In this document: positions 17,801 through 24,907 of the stretch, one piece after another
Numbering within the stretch: position 1 is the stretch's first letter
Layout: every line of letters starts with the position of its first letter
The notes under the pieces: generated by a model
The model's database searches: none
What the model saw: the letters and a program-made list of their open reading frames with translations, nothing else
Told to the model about the DNA's origin: nothing
Assembly (NCBI GenBank): GCA_026388255.1
Contig: JAPLKC010000084.1
Location: forward strand, 26,419-90,418
Origin: Pseudomonadota bacterium
GTDB lineage: Bacteria > Desulfobacterota > Syntrophorhabdia > Syntrophorhabdales > Syntrophorhabdaceae
Direction of reading: 5' to 3'
DNA: 64,000 nucleotides
Program-made: the position numbers and the translations under genes

Positions 17801-18485
17801 AGTAGCCATCAGCCCTGATAACAGGCATGCGCTTTCAGGGGGTGGGAATATTCTTTCAGAAAGTAGTGACAATACGTTAAAACTCTGGGACATAGAGACA
17901 GGCATGTGCATACGCACCATGGAAGGACATACTAATGCTGTCTATTCAGTAGCCATCAGCCCTGATAACAGGTATGCGCTTTCAGGAAGTAGTGATAGTA
18001 CATTGAAGCTATGGGATTTGGAGACAGTCAGGTGCATACAAGTTATGGAAGGACATGCTGATTCTGTCCGTTCAGTAGCCATCAGCCCAGATAGCAGGTA
18101 TGTGCTTTCAGGGAGTAATGACAATACCTTAAAGCTCTGGGAGATAGAGACAGGAAGGTGTATACGCACCATGGAAGGACATACTCGCTCTGTCAATTCA
18201 GTAGCCATCAGCCCTGGTAACAGGTACGCGCTTTCAGGAAGCGGGGATAAGGCATTGAAGCTCTGGTGCCTCATATGGGATCTGGAATTTCCGGAGCCCG
18301 TTGACTGGGATGAAGGCGTCAGGCCATATCTTGTGGTATTCCTCACATTGCATAAAGGCAAATGGAACGAAGCTAATTTCAATAAACTGATTCATGAACT
18401 CGCATCCATGCGCGGTTATGGATGGGTAAAACCCGAAGGCATACGAAAAGAGCTGGAAAAAATGACAAAGGAATATAAAAAATAA
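14841..18485 (+). CDS. Ser/Thr protein kinase with TPR and 14 WD40 repeats
   Basis: A 1214-aa cytoplasmic Hanks-type kinase. The kinase domain (about 68-350) has the glycine loop TSGGMG, Lys101 in AIKSP, the catalytic loop HRDIKPAN (His194, Asp196) and DFG (Asp214), so it should be active. A short TPR-like unit follows (about 355-395). Then come two blocks of seven WD40 repeats each (about 469-762 and 850-1150), i.e. two complete propellers, joined by a helical linker of ~85 residues. Repeats are ~42 aa (126 bp) and extremely similar, with phrases such as AISPDNRYALSGS and TLKLWEI. No membrane segment is present. The ribosome binding site GGGGAGG precedes the ATG. A complete clpP gene follows 18 bp later and a second kinase after that. 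Confidence 0.95.
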   Translation: MSLFSNLFSKGRNKKLDIPITKLTPLLAKKPLPEKDSTQIRIPASPEKKDPEPWVAKNVPVWEPGDVVLDHYKIEYVITSGGMGLIYITNHQNWKVKIAIKSPTEEMLQDRDFFSQVQKEAEAWTELGLHPNIAYCYFVRNIEEVPHIFVEYVDGGNLKQWIEDGKCADLKTGLDLAIQFCHGMAHAHSKGMIHRDIKPANILMTQDGTLKVTDFGIAKWLRIDESGNLHERSGVDLGGKTTEYASPEQFIDEFNVGPETDIFSFGLCLWEMLCGKKPYDKAVVKEVIPNPRKLRHDLPESLHQLLEELVAFEKEERQKLGGFEGLRERFKTIYQELFDNKPSPHSELEKIDLEADGLNNRGVSYWEIGKKDEALKCFRKALEKDSIHPHATYNLSLIEWRNGQIDDAEVLRRLANCESNTSNKEIIKELTAYIHAERFDPESAEETLRDLPGRYQAMFSGNKPSHIKCIRTMEGHTDDVSSVVISPDNRYAISGSGDMTIKLWEIGTGRCIRTMEGHTGSVSSVAISPDGRYALSGSFDKTLKLWEIGTGRCIRTMEGHAGAVYSVAISPDSRYALSGSEDKTLKLWDLETGRCIRTIEGHTGSVSSVAISPDGRYALSGSNDNTLKLWEIEIGKCIRTMVGHTNYVRSVAISPDNRHALSGSLDMTLKFWEIETGKCIHTMEGHTDFVDSVAISPDGKHALSGSRDKTLKLWDLETDRCIRTMEGHTHWVASVTISPDSRYALSGSWDETLKLWEINYESGYTTELQPSEPKGFNIRREEEESLRRSISEAKTLFEKGDYKGSYSALYEQWKGIGFISKDDILEIYSMLSQKARRRGLGLHYCEKDFKGHTQNVTSVAISPDNRYALSGSVDRVDRTLKLWNIETGRCIRTMEGHTRSVHSVAITSDCRHVLSGSWDSTIKFWDLETGECIRTMKGHTDWVSSISVSPDNRYAISGSGDMTIKLWEIGTGRCIRTMEGHTSAVLSVAISPDNRHALSGGGNILSESSDNTLKLWDIETGMCIRTMEGHTNAVYSVAISPDNRYALSGSSDSTLKLWDLETVRCIQVMEGHADSVRSVAISPDSRYVLSGSNDNTLKLWEIETGRCIRTMEGHTRSVNSVAISPGNRYALSGSGDKALKLWCLIWDLEFPEPVDWDEGVRPYLVVFLTLHKGKWNEANFNKLIHELASMRGYGWVKPEGIRKELEKMTKEYKK
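16245..17125 (+). repeat. Tandem 126-bp WD40-coding repeats, block 1 (7 units)
   Basis: Seven consecutive ~126-bp units, each ending in the coding motif for TGRCIRTMEGHT or a close variant. Several units are nearly identical at DNA level over tens of bases, including synonymous positions, which points to recent duplication or gene conversion. Confidence 0.9.
17386..18265 (+). repeat. Tandem 126-bp WD40-coding repeats, block 2 (7 units)
   Basis: Seven further units after the linker. Unit 1 has a short insertion (VDRVDR) and unit 4 an insertion (GGGNILSES). Unit 3 is almost identical in DNA to unit 1 of block 1 across the span coding for NRYAISGSGDMTIKLWEIG, suggesting exchange between the two propellers. 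Confidence 0.9.
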
Positions 18486-18503
18486 AACAACGGAGGTTTT
18501 ATT

Positions 18504-19094
18504 ATGGGAATTTTAAGAATGCCGTATGTTTTAGAACAGACGCCGCAGGGACAGAGGCAGTTGGATATTTATACGAGGCTTTTGACTGACAGAGTGGTTT
18601 TTCTGACAGGTGAGATCAATGATGATGTGGCAGATGTTATTATTGCCCAGTTTTTTTATCTGGAGTCAGCAGAGAGTAAAAAGGATATTTATTTTTACAT
18701 CAACAGCCCCGGTGGAGTGGTAACGGCAGGTCTGGCTATTTACGACACCATGCAGTATATCTCCTGCGATGTGGCAACCATCTGTCTTGGCCAGGCGGCA
18801 TCCATGGGCGCTGTGCTTTTAGCTGCCGGGGCCAGGGGAAAGAGGATGGCAATGCCCAATGCCAGAGTAATGATTCATCAGCCTCTTGGCGGAGCGCAGG
18901 GGCAGGCGTCTGATGTTGAGATACAGGCAAAGGAAATGGTCAGGATGAAGCAGCGGTTAAATGAAATCCTTGTTGAGCATACATGCCAGTCCATGGAAGT
19001 AATCAGAAAGGATACAGATAGAGATTTTTTTCTGACGGCTGAAGAGGCAGTGGAATATGGTCTTATAGATAAAGTGATAAAAAAGAGAAGCTGA
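18504..19094 (+). CDS. clpP: ClpP-type serine peptidase (accessory copy)
   Basis: A 196-aa full-length ClpP. The catalytic triad is intact: Ser100 in GQAASMGAV, His125 in MIHQPLGG and Asp174 in DRDFF. The oligomer-forming handle helix and the C-terminal [11 protein letters not shown] are also present. ClpP forms a tetradecameric chamber that degrades proteins delivered by AAA+ unfoldases such as ClpX or ClpA. No clpX, clpA or trigger-factor gene is next to it, unlike the housekeeping locus. It is framed by two Ser/Thr kinase genes, with gaps of 18 and 48 bp. The start has a GGAGG site. Most likely an accessory ClpP dedicated to this cluster; I cannot exclude that it is the genome's only clpP. 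Confidence 0.95.
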   Translation: MGILRMPYVLEQTPQGQRQLDIYTRLLTDRVVFLTGEINDDVADVIIAQFFYLESAESKKDIYFYINSPGGVVTAGLAIYDTMQYISCDVATICLGQAASMGAVLLAAGARGKRMAMPNARVMIHQPLGGAQGQASDVEIQAKEMVRMKQRLNEILVEHTCQSMEVIRKDTDRDFFLTAEEAVEYGLIDKVIKKRS

Positions 19095-19142
19095 TAGATT
19101 CTCACCCCAAATGAAATATAAAGGGCATAAGGAGAACATGTT

Positions 19143-21353
19143 ATGAGCTTTTTCTCGGACATTAAAAAGCTTTTTAAGAAAGAACAGCCTGCCCATGCAG
19201 CAGGAAAAGATGAGGCAGCTATCCCTGCCAAAGCGCCAAACAAGGGTGGAACCGTCTTACGTAAACCGGATGAAGTTGAGCCAATTGTTGAAAACAGGTC
19301 AGATGAGGATGCCGAGGCTTCTCCATGGAAGGTCGATAGAATCATCCTAAATGAGTACATTATTGAGCGTGAATTGGGTCAAGGCGGTATGGGAACCGTG
19401 TATCTGGTTGCAAAAAGAGCATCCGATGGCACCCGCTTTGCGGTAAAGACGCTTCTTTCATCAGTGCTTAAAGATGAGATATATAAGAATCTATTCATGA
19501 AAGAACTCAGGACATGGATAGAGCTTCCCGAACATCCTCACATCACAGCCTGCAGGTTTTTCCGCACGGTGGATGACCGGCTCGCCATCTTTGCGGAATA
19601 CATAGACGGCGGCACGCTCCGTGACTGGATCAGGGGAAAGAAGCTCAACAGTCTTGAGAAGATACTTGATGCTGCAATTCAAACCGCATGGGGTCTTGAG
19701 GCAGCGCACACTCAAGGCGTGATTCATCAGGACATGAAGCCTGCCAATGTGCTTATGACCAAAGACGGCACTGCCAAGATTACTGATTTTGGCCTTGCCC
19801 GTGCGAAAAACACCCTTGGTGTGGACAGGCTGACGGGGGACATACCAAAATCCGCAGGAGTAAGCACCCTCGGCATGACTAAGGAGTATTGTTCACCTGA
19901 GCAGGCAGCCTGGCAGGAACTTGCGCACAAAACAGACATATGGAGCTGGGGGCTTTCAGTATTTGAGATGTTTAAAGGCTCTGCAACATGGGGGCCTGGA
20001 ACCATTGCCATGCATGCCCTTGAAGAATACATTAAAAGCAAGCCTGCTCCTGATCTTCCCAGGTTGCCTGAAAGCGTAGCAGCAGTATTGAGGCGCTGTT
20101 TTGAGGATGAGCTTTCAAAGCGCTGGGATAATTTAGGAGAAGCAGCAAAGGAACTTATAGAAATTTACCGAAAGGAAACAGGCAAGGAATATCATCGCAA
20201 GAAACCTGAAATAAAGTCCCGGCAAGGCCTTGAAGATATTACCCATGACCGAAGGACAATAAGAGGTACAAAGTGGGAGGATCCGAGGGTGCATCTTGCA
20301 GAGGCATTGAAGCTCTCGGGCCGTGATCAGTCTGAGCTTGAGGCTCTACTAAAGGAGCAGAAGGGTTCAAGAAAGGCGCAGGCGCTTCTGGATCTGGAAG
20401 TGTATGAACGGGTTTTGAGTCTACATTCTAACCTAATAGAACAGGGGAGAAAGGAATTCCAAACAACTCTTGCATCGCTTTTAGTCCACAAGGCATTTGT
20501 TCATGAAGACGTAGCTGATGTTCCGGGGGCTATTGCGATGTATGATAAGGCGATACAGATATATGAGAGGCTTGTGAACGAGGAGGGCAAGACTGAGCCT
20601 TCAAATGCCCTTGCTGATGTCTACATCAACAAGGCAAATGCGGTAATGCAGCTTGGAGACAACCGTTTTGCAGCAGAGATATCTGATAAGGCGATACAGA
20701 TATATGAGAGGCTTGTGGACGAGGAGGGTAAGACTGAGTTTTCAAATAATCTTGCCAGGGTCTACATGAACAAGGCAATTGCCGTAAGTGCCCTTGGAGA
20801 CAACCGTTTTGCAGCAGAGATATCTGATAAGGCGATACAGATATATGAGAGGCTTGTGGACGAGGAGGGTAAGACTGAGTTTTCAAATGGTCTTGCCACG
20901 GTCTACATGAACAATGCAGTTGCCGTAAGTGCCCTTGGAGACAAGCTTTCTGCGGTAGAGCTATATGAGAAGGCGATACAGATATATGAGAGGCTTGTAA
21001 ACAAGGAGGGTAAGACTGAGTTTTCAAATGGTCTTGCCACGGTCTACATGAACAAAGCAGTTGCGGTAATGCAGCTTGGAGACAACCGTTTTGCAGCAGA
21101 GATATATGAGAAGGCGATACAGATCAGGGAGAGGCTTGTGAACAAGGAGGGCAGGACTGAGCTGACAGGTGATCTGGCATGGGTAAAGATATACAAGGCG
21201 ACTGTTTTAGATATTTTGGGAGAGACACAAAAGGCAAGAGAAGAATTTCAGCAAGCCTTGCCTGCCCTGCGCAAAGAGGTGCAAAGCACACGCCGGGCTG
21301 ATCTTGCGAATGTGTTGAAATGGGCAGAGACAAATTTGCAGCACCTTATGTGA
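19143..21353 (+). CDS. Ser/Thr protein kinase with tandem TPR-like repeats
   Basis: A 736-aa cytoplasmic Hanks-type kinase. The kinase domain spans about 68-340 with GQGGMGTVY, Lys102 in AVKTL, the catalytic loop IHQDMKPAN (His195, Asp197) and DFG (Asp215). The usual Arg before the catalytic Asp is Gln, so this is a non-RD kinase, less likely to need activation-loop phosphorylation. The C-terminal third carries five near-identical TPR-like repeats of 47 aa (coding units start at 20544, 20685, 20826, 20967 and 21108). Its N-terminus (MSFFSDIKKLFKK) resembles that of the WD40 kinase (MSLFSNLFSKG), suggesting common descent or docking to one partner. It follows clpP by 48 bp with an AAGGAGA site. 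Confidence 0.94.
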   Translation: MSFFSDIKKLFKKEQPAHAAGKDEAAIPAKAPNKGGTVLRKPDEVEPIVENRSDEDAEASPWKVDRIILNEYIIERELGQGGMGTVYLVAKRASDGTRFAVKTLLSSVLKDEIYKNLFMKELRTWIELPEHPHITACRFFRTVDDRLAIFAEYIDGGTLRDWIRGKKLNSLEKILDAAIQTAWGLEAAHTQGVIHQDMKPANVLMTKDGTAKITDFGLARAKNTLGVDRLTGDIPKSAGVSTLGMTKEYCSPEQAAWQELAHKTDIWSWGLSVFEMFKGSATWGPGTIAMHALEEYIKSKPAPDLPRLPESVAAVLRRCFEDELSKRWDNLGEAAKELIEIYRKETGKEYHRKKPEIKSRQGLEDITHDRRTIRGTKWEDPRVHLAEALKLSGRDQSELEALLKEQKGSRKAQALLDLEVYERVLSLHSNLIEQGRKEFQTTLASLLVHKAFVHEDVADVPGAIAMYDKAIQIYERLVNEEGKTEPSNALADVYINKANAVMQLGDNRFAAEISDKAIQIYERLVDEEGKTEFSNNLARVYMNKAIAVSALGDNRFAAEISDKAIQIYERLVDEEGKTEFSNGLATVYMNNAVAVSALGDKLSAVELYEKAIQIYERLVNKEGKTEFSNGLATVYMNKAVAVMQLGDNRFAAEIYEKAIQIRERLVNKEGRTELTGDLAWVKIYKATVLDILGETQKAREEFQQALPALRKEVQSTRRADLANVLKWAETNLQHLM
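20544..21248 (+). repeat. Five tandem 141-bp TPR-coding repeats
   Basis: The coding motif for KAIQIYERLV recurs at exact 141-bp steps (20544, 20685, 20826, 20967, 21108). Units 2 and 3 are almost identical over most of their length, including silent sites. The regular 47-codon period and low divergence suggest recent expansion. Confidence 0.88.
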
Positions 21354-21435
21354 AGTCTCTGATGAGACAAGAAAAACTCTACACAAAAATGGACAGGACA
21401 AACATATAGGTGCCCTGGCGACAAGGAGGGAACAT

Positions 21436-21876
21436 ATGCATTTCGTCATAACTGTGCTGGGCATCGCGGCGGGTGTCTGGTTTGGCATTCGCTCTGAAGT
21501 GTATTTTCCAATGATTCTTGTGTGGGCCATGGGCGGAGCTTTCGTGACGATTATGACTGCTACGCTTTCGGTGCCGACCTCGGTGAATGCCTTTCAGGGT
21601 CACCCGGATCCCGACATGAGCCCTGAGCAATATTCCCGGGGCATCGCTGTGTTGTTCTTTGTCGCAGCCGGGTTCTTTATCATCTTCACCCCGAGCAATT
21701 TGAAGGGACCCTTCCTTGGATGGGCGAATCCTGCGATTCCATCGGCTCTCCAGTGGGGCAGTCTCATGAGTGTGATTCGCCTTAAGAATCCGCGAGTTAA
21801 TCTCACTGTCCTTGGAATATTTTTCTGGCTCTCGATTGCCGGGGCATTCTGGGTCTATCCGTTGCAGCAACGGTAG
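21436..21876 (+). CDS. Small uncharacterised membrane protein
   Basis: A 146-aa protein with about four hydrophobic segments (roughly 2-17, 24-45, 66-86 and 120-140) and a short polar loop (FQGHPDPDMSPEQYSRG) around residues 53-70. I do not recognise a family. The ATG has a very good AAGGAGGG site. It ends the kinase/ClpP cluster, 82 bp after the second kinase, and its codon use is somewhat more GC-rich than the kinase genes. It may be a membrane component of the same system or an unrelated acquisition. Confidence 0.7.
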   Translation: MHFVITVLGIAAGVWFGIRSEVYFPMILVWAMGGAFVTIMTATLSVPTSVNAFQGHPDPDMSPEQYSRGIAVLFFVAAGFFIIFTPSNLKGPFLGWANPAIPSALQWGSLMSVIRLKNPRVNLTVLGIFFWLSIAGAFWVYPLQQR

Positions 21877-21970
21877 GTAGCGCGTACGTTTTGCTTACGA
21901 ATGCCCCATAGTAAAGGGATAGACAGCAGGAAGCGGGATAGGATTAAAGCTCTGCAGCTTCTATGGGATT

Positions 21971-22186
21971 TAGAATTCTTCTAAAATTTAGACAAATTCC
22001 ATCATGAAAATACATCTGCTGCAATCAAGTTCATAATTGCCCTTCTTCTGCTTTGTATATATAACTCACCGAGTTAAAAGAACAATATTCGTACAGGAAG
22101 TTTCAATACAGTCTATCCTCACCATCTGGCACAGGATTTGCTTAATGTAAAGATATCAAATCATTCAAGGAGGAAAAGAAAATGTC
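21971..22186 (+). repeat. Regulatory module copy 2 (duplicated upstream region)
   Basis: Second copy of the block at 13850-14063. Both carry the palindrome-like AACTC...GAGTT, the AGAACAATATTCGTACAGGA core, a sigma-54 promoter, TAAAGATATCAAATCATT and an identical ribosome-binding region leading into ATGTC. Differences are scattered substitutions and small indels, so the duplication is not brand new. Confidence 0.88.
22127..22142 (+). promoter_or_regulatory. Sigma-54 (-24/-12) promoter, copy 2
   Basis: TGGCACAGGATTTGCT fits the -24/-12 consensus with the correct 10-bp spacing between GG and GC. Although it has diverged from copy 1 in the spacer, all consensus bases are kept, which suggests that it is functional. 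Confidence 0.85.
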
Positions 22187-22451
22187 AATGAACAGTATAG
22201 TACTTCGTAATATGAAGTGTACGTTACTGTCTTTAGCAATAGTTTTAACGCATGGATGCGGCGGGGTAATTATTCTTATACCAATTCGCTATCTATTAAT
22301 AAACATCATTAATATGAAATATCTAATATATCAACATGATGAGTTATGCTTTATTTATCCTATGATGATAGCTAATTGGTATCAGTCGCCGAGAACTGAT
22401 ATTGAAACTTGTGCACTTATACAGATCAACGAGAAAATAATAAGCAATTAA
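22182..22451 (+). CDS. Short hypothetical protein with N-terminal membrane segment
   Basis: An 89-aa frame directly after the second sigma-54 promoter and an AAGGAGG site, which is the main reason to accept it. Residues 10-45 are hydrophobic, and a Cys follows a plausible signal stretch (THGCGG, lipobox-like). The C-terminal half has no recognisable motif. The DNA is AT-rich compared with the next gene. It could be a degraded gene that kept the transferred promoter. The next gene begins 21 bp downstream. Confidence 0.4.
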   Translation: MSMNSIVLRNMKCTLLSLAIVLTHGCGGVIILIPIRYLLINIINMKYLIYQHDELCFIYPMMIANWYQSPRTDIETCALIQINEKIISN

Positions 22452-22472
22452 CAGTGAGGCCATAGAAGAAGA

Positions 22473-23270
22473 ATGAATGCCTGGCTCAAGAGTATACTCA
22501 AGCGACCGTTTATCATGATCACAATCGCCTTCCTCGTATTGGTTCATGGTGGTTCTACCTATCTTCAAGTCCCTATAATCGCGTCAGCGGAGTATAGTCG
22601 GAATGCTTTTGACCTCAGCGTTACGGCGAAGTGGAGATATGGCTATGTCGTCGAACACCATGGGGCATTCCTGGTGAAAGCGCGTAATATACCGGAAACC
22701 GTGCCATATCTCGACCCCGGGTTGTCTGAGGACAAAGAGCTTGCTTCTGCAATGTCACGCAAACTTGAGACGTATCCCTTGAGAGCTGCACTTGAAGCTC
22801 TTTTTTACTCATTTCTTGTCGGGTATGCTTTATTCCTGGTGCCATGGCTGAGAAGCAAGTTTGCTGCCAAGAATTCACGTTACAGCCATGGGACTCTTTT
22901 CGAAGGTGCGGTATGGGCACTGGGCTGGACATTGGCATGTCTGCCGCTTATCTGTTTTGGGTATGGATCATCACTTTTCTCAACGTGGGCTGGACCTGGT
23001 GCTTCAGGGTACAGCGGTCCTTATCCAGGCCTCATTACGGGGCTATCCGGCGAAACCATCACCTACCGCCCGCTTCTTGAGGGCGCCAGCATCATTCCGA
23101 TGATTGCCGTTGAGGCAACCGGTCTGGGCCGGTGTCTTCCCGAGATGACCATGGGACTATTTGTCTGGATCTCTGGTGTTCTGTTCTATTGTACGGTAGC
23201 TTTCCTGGTCTGGGGAGCCGTATGTTTAATTGATGCTCTCGTTGCAAAACACAATGACAGGCAAAATTAA
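22473..23270 (+). CDS. Uncharacterised integral membrane protein
   Basis: A 265-aa protein with an N-terminal hydrophobic segment (about 13-30), a ~75-residue extracytoplasmic loop and three further membrane segments (roughly 106-125, 142-170 and 228-255). I do not recognise a family. It follows the short sigma-54-controlled frame by 21 bp and may be the real target of the second sigma-54 promoter. The start ATG has only a weak GAAGAAG site. Confidence 0.65.
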   Translation: MNAWLKSILKRPFIMITIAFLVLVHGGSTYLQVPIIASAEYSRNAFDLSVTAKWRYGYVVEHHGAFLVKARNIPETVPYLDPGLSEDKELASAMSRKLETYPLRAALEALFYSFLVGYALFLVPWLRSKFAAKNSRYSHGTLFEGAVWALGWTLACLPLICFGYGSSLFSTWAGPGASGYSGPYPGLITGLSGETITYRPLLEGASIIPMIAVEATGLGRCLPEMTMGLFVWISGVLFYCTVAFLVWGAVCLIDALVAKHNDRQN

Positions 23271-23296
23271 GGTTTGATGAGTGTGAAACGTGTGTC

Positions 23297-23401
23297 AACC
23301 CCCAGATAGACGATTGCTTTTTTGCAACCAGACAAGAGGCTATGAAAGACATTACAGAGTACAACGAGATTTTCTATAACGACCACAGCAGTGGACTATC
23401 C
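23297..23401 (+). mobile_element. IS3-family transposase C-terminal remnant
   Basis: One frame across this stretch reads NPQIDDCFFATRQEAMKDIT then EYNEIFYNDHSS before a stop. This matches the C-terminal signature of IS3-family OrfB transposases (TREEA...YIE.FYN..R.HS). Upstream parts of the transposase and the ends of the element are gone. Confidence 0.5.
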
Positions 23402-23452
23402 TAAAATATAAGGTTATATGATTTTAACCCTTTTATTTGGCATCAGGAGCTC

Positions 23453-24043
23453 GTGAGATTTATGCTTGGGAAACAGATTTACCTCATCCCTGGAAGGGGA
23501 GAAAAGTTGGATGACACCCTTGGCCGGATACTTAAGATGCTGGGCTATAATTATGAGGGTATGGCATTGACCCTCGATGTTGAACATTTATGGTTTTCTG
23601 AACAACTGGAATTAGTGAGGTCCGATTTGACACTACAGTTCTGGGATGCGGGTTCTGTCTTAATTGGCCGTTCTTACGGAGCTTATCTGCTTCTTCATAC
23701 ATTAGCAGATATGCCTCCTTTCCCCGGCCGGGTGCTATTATTTTCACCTGTGCTCGGTGCGGCTTCCAGCAAGGATCATCACTACGGGTCTATCCCACCC
23801 CGTGCCGAAAAACTTTTCAAACTGGCCAAAAGCAATACCTTCCCTGCACCGGCGTATATGGAAATACATACAGGGGCAGAGGATCACGACTGTTCCCCGT
23901 TGCTGGCGGAGAATTTTAAGTCAGGCGTCAAGAACACTACATTAGTAATGGTAGAGGGAGCTGGTCATAATTTGAGTGAAAATTATCTGCGAGATATTCT
24001 TATCCAATTTTTTAAAAGGTCATGTGAAGTAGGGCGAAGATAG
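23453..24043 (+). CDS. Alpha/beta-hydrolase-fold protein
   Basis: A 196-aa protein with hallmarks of a small alpha/beta hydrolase: an N-terminal LIPGRG strand-turn, the nucleophile elbow GRSYGAYL (Ser ~73), an acidic residue in GAEDHDC (~143) and the terminal His in EGAGHNLS. The triad order Ser-Asp-His is correct. It is probably a cytoplasmic esterase, peptidase or similar; the substrate is unknown. The GTG at 23453 has an AGGAG site 3 nt upstream, and an in-frame ATG at 23462 is an alternative. It lies between IS3 and IS110 remnants. Confidence 0.75.
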   Translation: MRFMLGKQIYLIPGRGEKLDDTLGRILKMLGYNYEGMALTLDVEHLWFSEQLELVRSDLTLQFWDAGSVLIGRSYGAYLLLHTLADMPPFPGRVLLFSPVLGAASSKDHHYGSIPPRAEKLFKLAKSNTFPAPAYMEIHTGAEDHDCSPLLAENFKSGVKNTTLVMVEGAGHNLSENYLRDILIQFFKRSCEVGRR

Positions 24044-24049
24044 GATTTA

Positions 24050-24721
24050 TAGATATTGCAGGGTGGGAGGACACAATGGCATGCTGGGCTGCCTTTATGA
24101 TTCCATATTTTGGTTTAGGGACCCTGAGCCTTTTATCTTTGTGCTGAAATGCCTGGATAATGTATGCAGGGTCCGCATCCCTTATGAGTCGCGCTGAAGG
24201 TATTTCCGTTGAAAGAGAAGCATCACACCACCGAAGACATTACAGATCTTCTCCAGTTCGGGGAAAGTGCTCTTGAGCATCCTTTTAATGTCGTTCTTTT
24301 CCGATCCAATGAGCTATAAGACAAACTTCCTCTCCCTCGCAATATCCTTCAGGTCCATACACTGGTGGACAAAAAACTGATCCATGGAATCTTTCTGTGC
24401 AAAAAGAAATCGTGCTATAGTATGGGCAACCTTCTTATCAGTTTTTGTCTTTCTCAAAGAAAGCTTACTGAAATTTATGATGAGTAAGGGATTTACAACA
24501 ATCGTGCGGATTTCTTCTGAAGTCAAGAAAGAGAAAAGGTTCATATGATACGATCCGGTAGATTCCATAGCAACCACAACGTCAGAGAGATCATTGCTGT
24601 TAGAAGAGATTGCCTTCATGCATTCGGAGAAACCGCTTCTGTCCATACCGGCAATAAGAGAAAATATTACATATTCCTTTCCGTCAATACCGAATACAGA
24701 AAATGAATCCTCTGTATTCAA
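24050..24721 (-). pseudogene. Degenerate IS110-family transposase
   Basis: The minus strand encodes the N-terminal DEDD-domain part of an IS110 transposase (VVVAMESTGSYHMNLFSFL, then VVNPLLIINFSKLSLRKTKT, then DKKVAHTIARFL). It is interrupted by a TAG right after ARERKFVL. The same frame then continues with EKNDIKRMLKSTFPELEK, and a frameshift follows (SARLIRDADPAYIIQAF, ending about 24050). The expected first Asp of the catalytic centre and the C-terminal transposase-20 domain are missing, and a stop codon precedes the TTG start. Clearly dead. Confidence 0.8.
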
Positions 24722-24907
24722 TTAACTTTCTCGTATTTACTGCTTGAAGTTAATATACAATTGATGGATGATAAATACTCGAGTAGGAAGTCAGTGAAGC
24801 AGGAATGTGAAATATAATTATGTTTTCATGGGGGGTATATTGTTTGATGTTTTTATATTTCAGAAGAATACTATGCAGAATTTCTGTATACTTAATTGTT
24901 CGACCCG

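Noticed and set aside
16245..18265. CRISPR array
   Set aside because: The regular repeats are 126-bp coding units of WD40 repeats, with no short repeat-spacer pattern; no cas genes are present anywhere in the window.
16205..18382. Several minus-strand open frames of 76-173 codons across the WD40 repeats
   Set aside because: They mirror the repetitive coding strand (repeated SGLMATE-like phrases) and have no ribosome binding sites; they are shadows of the kinase gene.
20626..21027. Minus-strand frame of 133 codons with Pro-rich repeats
   Set aside because: It is the antisense of the TPR repeat array.
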